A stretch of DNA of 64,000 nucleotides from JANPPS01 sp965246925. Lineage in GTDB: Bacteria; Pseudomonadota; Alphaproteobacteria; Acetobacterales; Acetobacteraceae. The stretch lies in assembly GCA_965246925.1 (NCBI GenBank), contig OZ251994.1, positions 2,108,001 to 2,172,000 on the forward strand, written 5' to 3'. The translations under genes and the position numbers were made by a program. Below are positions 45,035-57,200 of the stretch, one piece after another; the first letter of the stretch is position 1; each line of letters begins with the position of its first letter. Under the pieces are notes generated by a model. That model made no database searches and had not been told where the DNA came from. It was given only the letters and a program-made list of their open reading frames with translations.

Positions 45035-45118
45035 GAACAGTGTTCACGACACTGGCTTGCACAGGTGCTGGAGTCAAGCTGGACTCTAAGTCGCCAAAAA
45101 TCGTACCCAAAATCGTAC
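45034..45118. promoter_or_regulatory. Inverted and direct repeats in the adhesin upstream region
   Basis: TGAACA-G-TGTTCA (45034-45046) overlaps a second inverted repeat CAGTGT/ACACTG (45038-45054). Further on AAAATCGTAC is repeated at 45097-45106 and 45109-45118. The 217-base region between the divergent Ntn-hydrolase and adhesin genes is AT-richer than its neighbours; these are likely regulator sites, none identified. Confidence 0.5.
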
Positions 45119-45251
45119 ACGGATGGTGAGCTTCGTCGCGCCCAGCGCTGACCATGAACTCCCGTTTACGGAATATTAATCAAACTCAAGCAAAGTCGAT
45201 CCATGACGGACGACGAGTTAACCCCACGACGGCAAAGCGAGTGAGGCAGGT

Positions 45252-48200
45252 GTGAGCGAAAGCCCATCGCCGCGCCCGCCGCCATCGCTGCGGCATGGCC
45301 CGGCCTTCAACGAGTGCTGGATCCCCGGCAGCGTCCGCATGAGCCGTGCTGGGCGCAAGCGGCTATTGCAGGTCTTGCGGCAGGCGCACCGCTGCCTGGG
45401 CATGCGGCGGAAGCGGCTGTCGCTCGGTCTACTAGGCCTCGGCACCGTTCTGGCCGCAACTCCCACGCCAGCCCAGGCCCAGTACGCCGCCGGCAACGCC
45501 ACCGCGTCCGGGACCGCCTCGGTCGGCATCAGCGGTAGCGGCGGCACGGCTGCCAACGCGTCCGGCGCCAACACGGTCGCGATCGGCAACTTCGCCACCG
45601 CAACCAGCCCAGCCGCCCTGGCCATCGGCAACTCCAGCACGGCCTCAGGCACCGACTCGCTAGCGTTGGGCAACTTCGCCTATTCTCAGTCAGACTACGG
45701 CACCGCGGTAGGCAACTCGGCGACGGCGGGCGGGGTAGGCTCCACGGCCATCGGCAGCAACTCGACCGCGGGCGCCTCCGCCCTCGCCACCAACGCCGTC
45801 GCCTTCGCCGGCCAATCCTCCGTTACCGCCAGCGCCACCTCCGGCGTGGCGATCGGCCGCGGCGCCAAGGTCAGCGCGGCCTACGGCATCGCCGAGGGTG
45901 ACGGCGCCGCAGCCTCCGGGGCGGGATCCCTAGCGATCGGCTCGGCCGACACCACGGCCGAGGGCGGGGCCGCGACTCCCGCCGCGGTAGCGGGTTCCGC
46001 GGCAAGCGGCATCAGGGCCATCGCCTTGGGTTCCGGGTCGAGCGCGGCCGGAAAATCATCGTTAGCCATCGGCGATTCCGCGGTGGCCGGCAATTTCAAC
46101 AACACGACCGCCATCGGCACATCCGCCACAGCGAGCGCAAACGGTGCCATCGCACTAGGCTTCGGCACGACGGCGAGCGGCCTCAAATCGATCGGCGTCG
46201 GCTCTCAAAGCCAATCGACCGGCAACGCCTCACTCTCGCTCGGCAACAGCTCCAGCGCCACCAACTCGTCTTCCGTGGCGATCGGTAATACGGCGCTCTC
46301 AAGCGGCTACACGGCAACGGCCATCGGCGCCCTGGCCGGCGCGCAGGGAGATTACGCGCTCGCGGCAGGCACCGGGGCGACGGCGACCGGAACAGGCGCT
46401 ACCGCACTCGGCAGCAACGCATCGGCAGGCGCATCCGCCCTAGGCGGCAACGCGGTCGCTATCGCAGGCCAGTCTTCCGTCACCTCCGGCAGCACCTCCG
46501 GCATCGCCATTGGCCGGGGCGCAGTGGTCAGCTCGGCCTACGGCGTCGCCGAGGGTGACGCCGCCCTCGCCTCCGGAACGAGCTCTCTGGCGATTGGCTC
46601 CCAAGACACCACCATCGAGGGCGGTGCCGCGAGCCCAGGCGCCAAGACCGGCGCCAACGCCAGCGGGACCCGCGCCATCGCCCTCGGCACCGGCTCGGGC
46701 GCCGCCGGCATCTCGTCCATCGCCATCGGTGACAGCACCTCGACCGGCGCCAACACCAACGCCATCGCCATCGGCACCACGGCCAGCACCGGATCCGCCG
46801 GAGCCCTCGCCATCGGCTTCGGCGCGTCCGCGAGCGGCAACAACGCCCTCGCCCTGGGGACGACCTCGGTCGCGAATGGGCTCCAGGCGATCGCAATCGG
46901 CCAGAACGCGTCGGCCAGTTCCGCCTACGCGGTCGCGATCGGCGCGTCGTCCGCTGCCGTCTCATACTCGGTCGCCATCGGCCTCCAGTCGAACGCGAGC
47001 GGAACCGCCGCGCTGGCCGCCGGATATAGTGCCACAGCCACCGGCCAGTATTCGGTCGCAACGGGCTACGGCGCCTCGTCGTCCGGTTCGAACGCCGTCG
47101 CCGTCGGCACCTTTTCATACGGAACCGGCACCAACAGCACAGCCGTCGGCAACTCGGCCCAGGCCAGTAGCGCGAACACGTCAACCTTCGGCTACAACGC
47201 CTACGCCAACGGAACATCCGCAACGGCGCTCGGCTACGCCACGATCGCCCAAGGAACGAGCGCGGTCGCGATCGGCGCCTCCTCGCAAGCCCCAAACACC
47301 TACGCCATCGCCATCGGCGCCGCCGCCAACGCCGCCGGGCCCGGCGGTATCGCCTTGGGCGGTAACGTCACGGCCGGCTCGGCCGCCGCCGCGACGGACG
47401 CCGTGGCGATCGCCGGGCAGTCCTCGGTGGCTGGCGTCGCCACCTCCGGCATCGCCATCGGACGGGGCGCGGTCGTCAGCGCCACCTACGGCATCGCCCA
47501 GGGTGACGCCGCCACCGCCTCCGGCAACTCGTCCCTGGCCATCGGCTCCAAGGACGCAACGGCGGAGGGCGGGGCCGCATCACCTGCTGTGAAGACCGGC
47601 GCCACCGCCGCCGGCATCCGCGCCATCGCTTTCGGCACCGGATCGAGCGCCGGCGGCGCCTCCTCCCTCGCCATCGGTGACAGCGCGCTGGCGGGCGCCA
47701 ACACCAACGCCATCGCCCTTGGCACCTTGGCCACCACCGGCAACACGTCCGCGCTGGCCATCGGCTTCAACGCCTCCGCCACGGGCGTAAGCGGCGTGGC
47801 GCTGGGCACCAACGCCACCGCCTCGACCCAAGCCCTCGCCGCCGGCAACGGCGCGTCCGCCGCCTTCGGCTTCGCCGTCGCACTCGGCAACGCGGCGACC
47901 GCCGGGAGCGCGGGCGCCATCGCTATCGGCAACGGCACCGGCGCCGCAGGAAGCCAGGCGCTCGCCATCGGCTACACCGCATCGGCGGCCGGCGCCGGCT
48001 CCATCGCGCTCGGCGTCAGCGCCTCGTCTCCGGCGTCTGGTGCAATCGCGATCGGCAATACCGCGACGGCCAGCGTCACCACGACGGTCGCGATCGGCAA
48101 CTCGTCGCAAGCCACCGCAGGCAACGCGTCGGCCTTCGGCTTGGCGGCCGTGGCCTCCGGCTCGGGCGGCGTCGCACTGGGCAACGCCGCTACCGCCTCG

Positions 48201-51200
48201 GGCCTCACCTCCGTCGCGGCCGGCTATCTCTCCAAGGCGCAGACCACGGACAGCGTGGCGATCGGCTACTCCGCCAACGCCAACGCCACCGGCGCCACCG
48301 CGCTCGGCGGCAACGCCACCGCGGGCGCCGCCGCACTGGCCACGGACGCGGTCGCCATCGCCGGCCAATCCTCGGTCTCCGCCGCCGCCACCTCCGGCAT
48401 CGCGATCGGCCGCGGCGCCACCGTCACCGCGGCGTTCGGCCACGCCGAAGGCGACGGCGCCACCGCATCCGGCGCCGGCGCCCTGGCCATCGGCTCCCAA
48501 GACACCACGGCCGAGGGCGGGGCCTTGAGCCCGGCGGCCAAGAACGGCGCCCTGGCCAGCGGCATCCGCGCCCAAGCCTTCGGCACCGGCTCCAGCGCCA
48601 CCGGCGCATCGGCCATCGCCATCGGGGACGGCGCAGTAAGCGGCGCGAATACCAACGCGATTGCCATCGGCACGTCAGCGAGCACGGGTAACACCGGTGC
48701 GGTCGCGATCGGTTTCGGGACCAGCGTGCCCGGCAACCAATCGACCGCCATCGGCTACAACGCGGTGGTCACCGGCAACTACGCCGCCGCGCTGGGGACG
48801 GGCGCGCAAGCATCGGCTAGCGCGTCATTGGCGCTCGGAAACTCGGCATCGGCGTCGCAGAACTATGCTGTAGCCGCCGGGTCATCGACCCAGGCCTCGG
48901 GAGTGGGCGCCGTTGCCGTAGGCAGCAACATCACGGCGGGCGCCTCCGCTGCCGCACCAGACGCAGTGGCTATCGCCGGGCAGTCCTCGGTCACCGCAGC
49001 CGCCACATCAGGCGTCGCGCTGGGGCGGGGGGCGGCGGTAAGCGGGGCATACGGCGTCGCCGAAGGAGATTCCGCCACCGCATCCGCGGCCGGTGCGGCA
49101 GCCCTGAGCTATAAAGCTCAGGCGAGCGGCGCCAACTCCCTCGCCGCGGGTGCCGTAGCCCAGGCCACCGGCAGCAACACGACCGCGCTGGGGGCCGGCG
49201 GCACCGGAACCACCGGCACCGCCACCAAGGCCTCCGCGGCAGGCGCCACGGCGATCGGCGGCAACGCGACGCTGGGCGCCTCGGCGCTTTCCACCAACGC
49301 CGTCGCCATCGCCGGCCAGTCCTCGGTGGCCGCCGCCGCCACCTCGGGCGTCGCGATCGGCCGCGGCGCGGCGGTCAGCGCGGCCTACGGTATTGCCGAA
49401 GGAGACGGCTCTGCCGCCTCAGGCGCGGGAGCCATCGCCGTGGGGTCGCAAGACACCGTAGCCGAGGGCGGTGCCGCCAGCCCGGTGGCCAAGGGGGGCG
49501 CCTCGGCCAGCGGCATCCGCGCCCTGGCTTTCGGCACCGGGTCGAGCGCGGCAGGTGACTCGGCGCTCGCCATCGGCGACAGTGCCGTGGCCGGTTCCAA
49601 CACGAACGCCATTGCTATCGGCACCTCGGCCGTGACGGGCAATACGGGTGCCGTCGCGATCGGGTTCGGCGCTTCGGCCAGTGGCAGCAGCGGCGTGGCG
49701 CTCGGACAAGGCACTGTCGCGGGCTACCAGGCATTTGCCGGCGGCCTGACTGCCTCGGCCAACAACAGCTACGCCGTCGCCATCGGTTCCGGCGCCTCCG
49801 CTGGCGGCTATAGCGGCGTGGCACTAGGACCCAATGCGGGCGCGTCCGGCTTGCAGTCGCTGGCTTTAGGCTCTGGAGCCTCCGCGAGTGGCAGTTACGC
49901 CATCGTGGTAGGCTACTCCGCCGCCGCAATCAGCACGAACAGTGTCGCGATTGGTAATGGTGTCTTGGCGTCGGGCACCAACTCGATCAGCATCGGAAAC
50001 AATTCTGGAGTAGCGGCAACAAGCGCCATCGCCGTGGGGTACTCGTCCCAGGCTACCGCCACATCCGCAGCCGCATTCGGTGCGTCAGCCAATGCTTCAG
50101 CAATCCAAGCCTTAGCGCTCGGCGTGTCATCCGCTGCCTCGGGTAACTACACGATCGCAGTCGGCACGTCCGCGCGTGCCCAAGTCAATTATTCGACCGC
50201 TCTTGGATATAACACCAACGCCAACGGCCAGGGCGTCACCGCCATCGGCAGCAACCCCACGGCGGGCGCGACCGGCGCCGCCAATGACGCTATCGCGATC
50301 GGCGGGCAGTCCTCGGTCTCAGCGAGCGGCACGTCCGGCATCGCCATCGGCCGTGGTGCTAGCGTAACAAGTGGTTTTGCGATCGCTCAGGGAGACGGCG
50401 CTTCCGCGTCTGCCGCTGCCGCGCTGGCAATCGGCTCGGCCGACTCCACTGCCGAGGGTGGTGCGAACTCCCCGGTCGCTACGTCAGGCGCGCGCGCGAC
50501 GTCCACCCGGGCCATCGCATACGGCACCGGGGCTTACGCAAGCGGCTCATCGGCCATCGCACTGGGCGACACCGCAGTGACCGGCGCCAACAGCAACACC
50601 ATCGCCATCGGCACGCAGGCCACCACCGGCGCCGCTCGCGCCATCGCGTTCGGGTTTCTGGCCACGTCGTCCGGAACCGGCTCTATCGCGATCGGCGGCA
50701 ATTCCACGGCAGGATCGTCCGCCGCCGCCGCGAACGCGATTGCCATTGGTGGACAGTCCTCAGTATTGGCAGCTGGGACCTCAGGCCTTGCGCTGGGCCG
50801 GGGCGCTATTGTCAATGGCGCCTACGGCATCGCCGAAGGTGACGCCGCGATCGCAGGTGCAACGGGCCGCAACGTCGCGATCGGCGAATCCAGCACGGCC
50901 GATTCCGGCTCGGCCGTAGGCGGCGCCGTGGCCCTCGGACGCAGTCAGACCGCCACGGGTGACGGCGCGGTCGCCATTGGTGACCCTAATAGCGCGACGG
51001 GAACCGGCTCGGTCGCGGTGGGCGCGAACGACACGGCCAACTCCAACGCAGGCGCTGGCGCCGTCGCCCTCGGTGCCGGCAATACCGCGACGGGGCAGGG
51101 CTCCGTCGCTCTCGGCAACGCGTCGCAAGCGACCGGCACCGGCTCGCTGGCGCTTGGCGATACCGCGACCGCCGCAAATACGAAGGGCGTGGCGCTGGGC

Positions 51201-54200
51201 TCGTCCGCCACGGCCACTAATCCGAATGACGTGGCGCTGGGCGGAGGCTCGGTCACGGCCGCGCCCAGCACTGGGGTCACCGGCCTCTACGGCATCACTG
51301 CGGCCGGCCCGGCGGCTACGGCCGCCGGCGTGCTCTCCATCGGCACCGCCGGCAACGAGCGGCAGTTGCAGAACCTCGCGGCCGGGCGGATTGCCTCGGC
51401 GAGCACGGACGCCGTAAACGGCTCGCAGCTCTACGGCGTATCGGTGGGCGTCAATGCATTAGGCGGAAGCCTCGCCACGAACCTCGGCGGCGGCGCAGCC
51501 TACAGCAGTGCGACCGGCGCGGTGTCTGCCCCAAGCTACAGCATCTTCGGCGCAGCGCAGACCAACGTGGGCGCGTCGCTCGCCGCATTGCAAAGCAGCG
51601 CGCCGCTGCAATTTTCCAACACTGGCGGCTTGGCCACCCCCTTCGCCCCCAGCCAGGATGTCACCCTCGTCGGCGCAGCGGCTGGAACGGTCGCGCTGCA
51701 TAATGTGGCTGCAGGCAGCGCACCCACGGATGCGGTCAACTTGAGCCAGCTCTCCGCCGCAAGCGGCCCGACGACGCTGGGCACCACGACCGCGACTGAT
51801 TTGGGCGGCGGCGTAACCTACAGTTCAGGCGGTGGTCTGACAGCGCCGAACTATAGTGTGTTCGGCGCTGCGCAGACCGATGTCGGTGCGGCCCTGACGG
51901 CACTCCAAACCGGCGCCCCGCTCCAGTTCTCGACCTCAGCCGGCGTCGCCACCCCATCAGCACCCAGCCAGGACGTAACCCTGGTGGGAGCCTCCGCCGG
52001 CACGGTCGCCCTACACAACCTGACCGCGGGCACCCTGTCCGCGGCCTCAAAAGACGCAGTCAACGGCAGCCAGCTCTTCGCCACTAATGCTAACGTCACA
52101 TCCAACACGACCCAGATCACCACCCTAGGCACGACCGCCGCAACCAGCCTCGGCGGCGCCGTCACCTACTCTGCCGGCGGCGGCCTCACGGCGCCCAGCT
52201 ACAGCGTCTTCGGCGCTGCCCAGACCAACGTGGGCGCCGCGCTCACGGCACTCCAAACCGGCGCCCCGCTCCAGTTCTCGACCTCAGCCGGCGTCGCCAC
52301 GCCATCAGCACCCAGCCAGGACGTAACCCTGGTAGGAGCCTCCGCCGGCACGGTCGCGCTGCACAACCTAACCGCGGGCGCGCTGTCCGCGGCCTCGAAG
52401 GACGCAGTCAACGGCAGCCAACTCTTCGCCACCAACGCCGCCGTCACATCCAACACGACCCAGATCACCACCCTAGGCACGACCGCCGCAACCGGCCTCG
52501 GCGGCGCCGTCACCTACTCTGCCAACGGCGGCCTGACCGCCCCGAGCTACAGCGTGTTCGGCACGGCCCAGACCAACGTGGGCGCCGCGCTCACGGCACT
52601 CCAAACCGGCGCCCCGCTCCAGTTCTCGACCTCAGCCGGCGTCGCCACGCCATCAGCACCCAGCCAGGACGTAACCCTGGTAGGAGCCTCCGGCGGCACG
52701 GTCGCGCTGCACAACCTAACCGCAGGCACCCTGTCCGCGGCCTCGAAGGACGCAGTCAACGGCAGCCAGCTCTTCGCCACTAACGCCGCCGTGACATCCA
52801 ACACGACCCAGATCACCACCCTAGGCACGACCGCCGCAACCGGCCTCGGCGGCGCCGTCACCTACTCTGCCGGCGGCGGCCTGACCGCCCCGAGCTACAA
52901 CGTCTTCGGCGCCGCCCAGACCAACGTGGGCGCCGCGCTCACGGCACTCCAAACCGGCGCCCCGCTCCAGTTCTCGACCTCAGCCGGCGTCGCCACGCCA
53001 TCAGCACCCAGCCAGGACGTAACCCTAGTGGGAGCCTCCGCCGGCACGGTCGCGCTACACAACCTGGCCCCCGGAGCCGCTGCGACGGACGCGGTCAATC
53101 GGGCGCAGCTGAGCAACGCCATTGCCGCCGCCGACGTACCCGTCCGCACCGGTGACCCGGCGCCCTTCACCACCAGTGCCGCGGGCGCGGGCGCTCTCGC
53201 TATCGGCGGCAACGCCTCCGTAGCGGCCACCGGTGGAATCGCGATCGGCCGGGGAACGAGCGTGATCGCCGCGTTCGGCATCGCGCAGGGCGACGGTGCG
53301 ACGGCGTCCGGTGCTGCAGCGCTGGCCATCGGCTCCCAGGATACCACTGCCGAGGGTGGCGCGATGATCCCGGCGGCCAAGGCGGGCGCCGTAGCCAGCG
53401 GCGTCCGCGCCCTGGCGTTCGGCACCGGGTCCAGCGCCTTCGGGGCCTCCTCGATCGCCATCGGCGACAGCGCGATGGCCGGCGCCGAGACCAATGCCAT
53501 CTCCATCGGCACGGCAGCGACCACCAGCGGCTTCGCGGCCATCGCCATCGGCAACGCATCGCGCGCCACTGGCGGCTTCACCCTGGCCGCCGGCGACCTG
53601 GCGAGCGCCGGCGGCACTTTCGCGATCGCCGTCGGATACAACGCGAACGCATCCGGCAATCAATCGATCGCCATCGGCTATGCCGCCGCCGCCACGACCG
53701 GCGCAGTGGCCCTGGGCAACAATGCCGCAAGCTCGGCCGCCAATGCGGTGGGGATCGGCACCAACGCCGTCGCAAGCGGCAGTGCTGCGACCGCGATCGG
53801 TTACAATGCGCTGGCTGGCAACAACGCGGCGGCGTTTGGCGCGGCCGCGCAGGCGTCCGGGGCGGGCGCCGTCGCATTGGGCAGTAACGCAGCCGGCGGC
53901 GCGACCGCTGCGGCGGCGGATGCCGTGGCGATCGGCGGCAAATCTTCCGTCACGTCCGGCGCCACGTCCGGAATCGCGGTCGGCCGCGCCGCTGCGGTGA
54001 GCGCGGCCTTCGGCATCGCTCAGGGTGATGGCGCGGCCGCATCCGGCGCCGGGGCGCTGGCGATCGGCTCGCAGGATCCTGTCGCCGAAGGGGGGCAAGG
54101 CTACCCGTCCCCGCTAGCACGGGGCGGCGCGCACGCCAGCGGCATCCGCGCCATCGCCATCGGCACTGGCGCCAACTCCAGCGGTCTCTCGGCGATCGCG

Positions 54201-57200
54201 CTGGGGGATAGCGCGTCGACCGGCGCATATAAGAACACGATCTCAATCGGAACCCGCGCCGACACCGGCGGTGAGGCGGCCATCGCGCTGGGCTTCCAAG
54301 CGTCCGGACAAGGCATTGGCGCGGTCGCCTTGGGCGCCGCAGCGGCGGCCCAGGACAACCATACGATCGCGATCGGATCGGGGGCGAGCGCGGTTTCCAC
54401 TGCCGTCATCGCGATCGGAAACAACTCGCTTGCTGCGGGGATGTCGGCCATTGCGATCGGCGATGGCGCAAACATTCTCGATTCGAACGCAGCCGGCGCC
54501 GTCGCCCTGGGTTCTGGCTCGCACATCGATAGCAGCTCTGGCGCTCCCGTGGCGATTGGAGCCTCCGCCAACGCAACCGGGTTAGGCTCGCAGGTGGCGC
54601 TGGGTGACAAGGCAGGGGCCACGGGCAACAATGCAATCGCTATCGGCGGTAATGCCGCAAATGTTGGATCCCAGGCATACGGTGACTTCTCGGTCTCGCT
54701 CGGTGCCTCGAGCGTAGCTGTGGGACGGGGCAGCCTGGCTTTGGGCGGTGATGACAACGCCGGCGCGTCTGCGACCGGCGCCTATAGCATCGCAGCCGGG
54801 CCTGGCGCTCTAGCGGGCGGGGCCGGCGCTATCGCGCTGGGCGGAGACCCGGCGTCGGGGGCCGAGGCCTCGGCCCCGGGTGCGATCGCCATCGGCGGTC
54901 AGTCTTCCGTCGCAGCAGGCGCAACCTCCGGCATCGCGATCGGCCGCGGCGCCGTGGTGAATGGGGCATTCGGCATCGCCCAGGGTGACGGCGTCACGAC
55001 GGGCGCGGTTGGCCAGAACGTGGCCATCGGCTCGTCCAGCACGGCCAACGCAGCCACTGCAGCCGGGGGTGCGGTGGCGCTGGGCCGGGGACAGACCGCG
55101 AGCGGAGACGGCGCGGTGGCCATCGGCGATCCGAACAGCGCATCCGGCACCGGCTCGGTCGCCATCGGCGCGAACGAGACGGCCAACGCCGGTGCGGGCG
55201 CGGTGGCGATCGGCAACAACAATACCGCGTCCGGCCAGGGCGCGGTGGCGCTGGGCAACGCGTCGCAGGCAGGGGGCGCCGGGTCGGTGGCGCTGGGGGA
55301 TACCGCGTCGGCCGCCGCCAGCAAAGGCGTGGCGCTGGGGTCGGGCGCCACGGCCGGCAACGCCAATGACGTGGCGCTAGGCGCAGGCTCGGTCACGGCC
55401 GCGCCGAACACCGGGGTCACCGCCCTCTACGGCACCACCGCCGCCGGCCCGGCGGTCACCGCCGCTGGCGTGCTATCGGTCGGCACGCCCGGCAACGAGC
55501 GGCAACTCCAAAACCTGGCCGCGGGCCGGATCACGGCGTCCAGCACGGACGCGATCAACGGATCCCAGCTATATGGGGTGTCGGTGGGCGTGAACACGCT
55601 GGGCGCCAGCGCCGCCAACGGCCTAGGCGGCGGCGCGGCCTATAACAGCGCAACAGGCGCCGTGTCGGCGCCAAGCTACGGCGTGTTCGGCGCCGCCCAG
55701 ACCAACGTGGGCGCCGCGCTCACGGCACTCCAAACCGGCGCCCCGCTCCAGTTCTCGACCTCAGCCGGCGTCGCCACGCCATCAGCACCCAGCCAGGACG
55801 TAACCCTGGTAGGAGCCTCCGCCGGCACGGTCGCGCTGCACAACCTGACCGCGGGCGCGCTGTCCGCGGCCTCGAAAGACGCAGTCAACGGCAGCCAGCT
55901 CTTCGCCACCAACGCCGCCGTCACATCCAACACGACCCAGATCACCACCCTAGGCACGACGGCCGCCGCCGTCCTCGGCGGCGCAGTCACCTACTCTGCC
56001 GGCGGCGGCCTGACCACGCCCAGCTACACCGTGTTCGGCACGGCGCAGACCAGCGTGGGCGGGGCCGTCTCAGCGCTGCAGAGCGCGGCCCCGGTGCAGT
56101 ATTCCACCACCGCTGGAGTGGCGACCCCGTACTCGCCCAGCCAGGACATAACCCTGAAAGGAGCCTCCGCCGGCACCGTCGCGCTGCACAATCTGACGGC
56201 CGGCTCTGCCGCGACGGACGCGGTCAATGTCAGCCAGCTCGCCGCCGCTTCCGGATCGGGCGGGGCGCAGACGGCCAGTCTCGGCATGACCGCCGCGAGC
56301 AACTTCGGCGCCGGCGTCATCTACTCGGCCGCCGGTGGCCTGACGGCGCCGGCCTACGGCGTGTTCGGCGTGACGCAGACCAACACTGGCAGCGCGATCA
56401 CGGCCTTGCAGAGCGGGGCGCCAATCCAGTTCTCGACCTCAACCGGCGCCGCCACACCGTTTGCGACCAGCCAGGATGTGACCCTGGTGGGAGCCTCGGC
56501 AGGGACCGTGACACTGCATAACCTCACGGCCGGTGCAGCCAGCACGGACGCGGTCAACTACGGCCAGCTCACGGCCGCGGCCGGTTCTGCGGCGATGCAG
56601 ACTGCAGTGCTGGGAACCTCCGCCGCCACCGGGCTCGGCGGCGGCGTCACCTACTCCGCCGGCGGCGGCCTCACGGCGCCCAGCTACACCGTGTTCGGCA
56701 CGGCGCAGACCAATGTGGGCGCCGCGCTCACGGCATTACAAACCGGCGCCCCGCTCCAGTTCTCGACCTCAACCGGCGTCGCCACCCCATTGGCACCCAG
56801 CCAGGACATAACCCTGAAAGGAGCCTCCGCCGGCACCGTCGCGCTGCATAATCTGACGGCCGGCTCTGCCGCGACGGACGCGGTCAATGTCAGCCAGCTC
56901 GCCGCCGCTTCCGGATCGGGCGGGGCGCAGACGGCCAGTCTCGGCATGACCGCCGCGAGCAACTTCGGCGCCGGCGTCATCTACTCGGCCGCCGGTGGCC
57001 TGACCGCGCCGAGCTACAGCGTGTTCGGCGCAGCCCAGACCAATTTGGGCGCAGCGCTGACTGCGTTACAGACCGGCGCACCGGTCCAGTTCTCGACCTC
57101 AGCCGGCGCCACCACACCATCAGCACCCAGCCAGGACGTGACCCTGGTGGGAGCCGCCACGGGCGCCGTGGCGCTGCACAACGTGGCCGCGGGCTCTGCG

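Noticed and set aside
45034..45046. TGAACA-G-TGTTCA as a LexA box
   Set aside because: Alphaproteobacterial LexA sites are GTTC or GAAC direct repeats with a longer spacer; the neighbouring genes are not SOS functions.
51850..53066. Regularly spaced repeats considered as CRISPR or transposon arrays
   Set aside because: Units are 348 bases, in frame, and encode adhesin stalk modules; there are no short repeat-spacer units or transposase.
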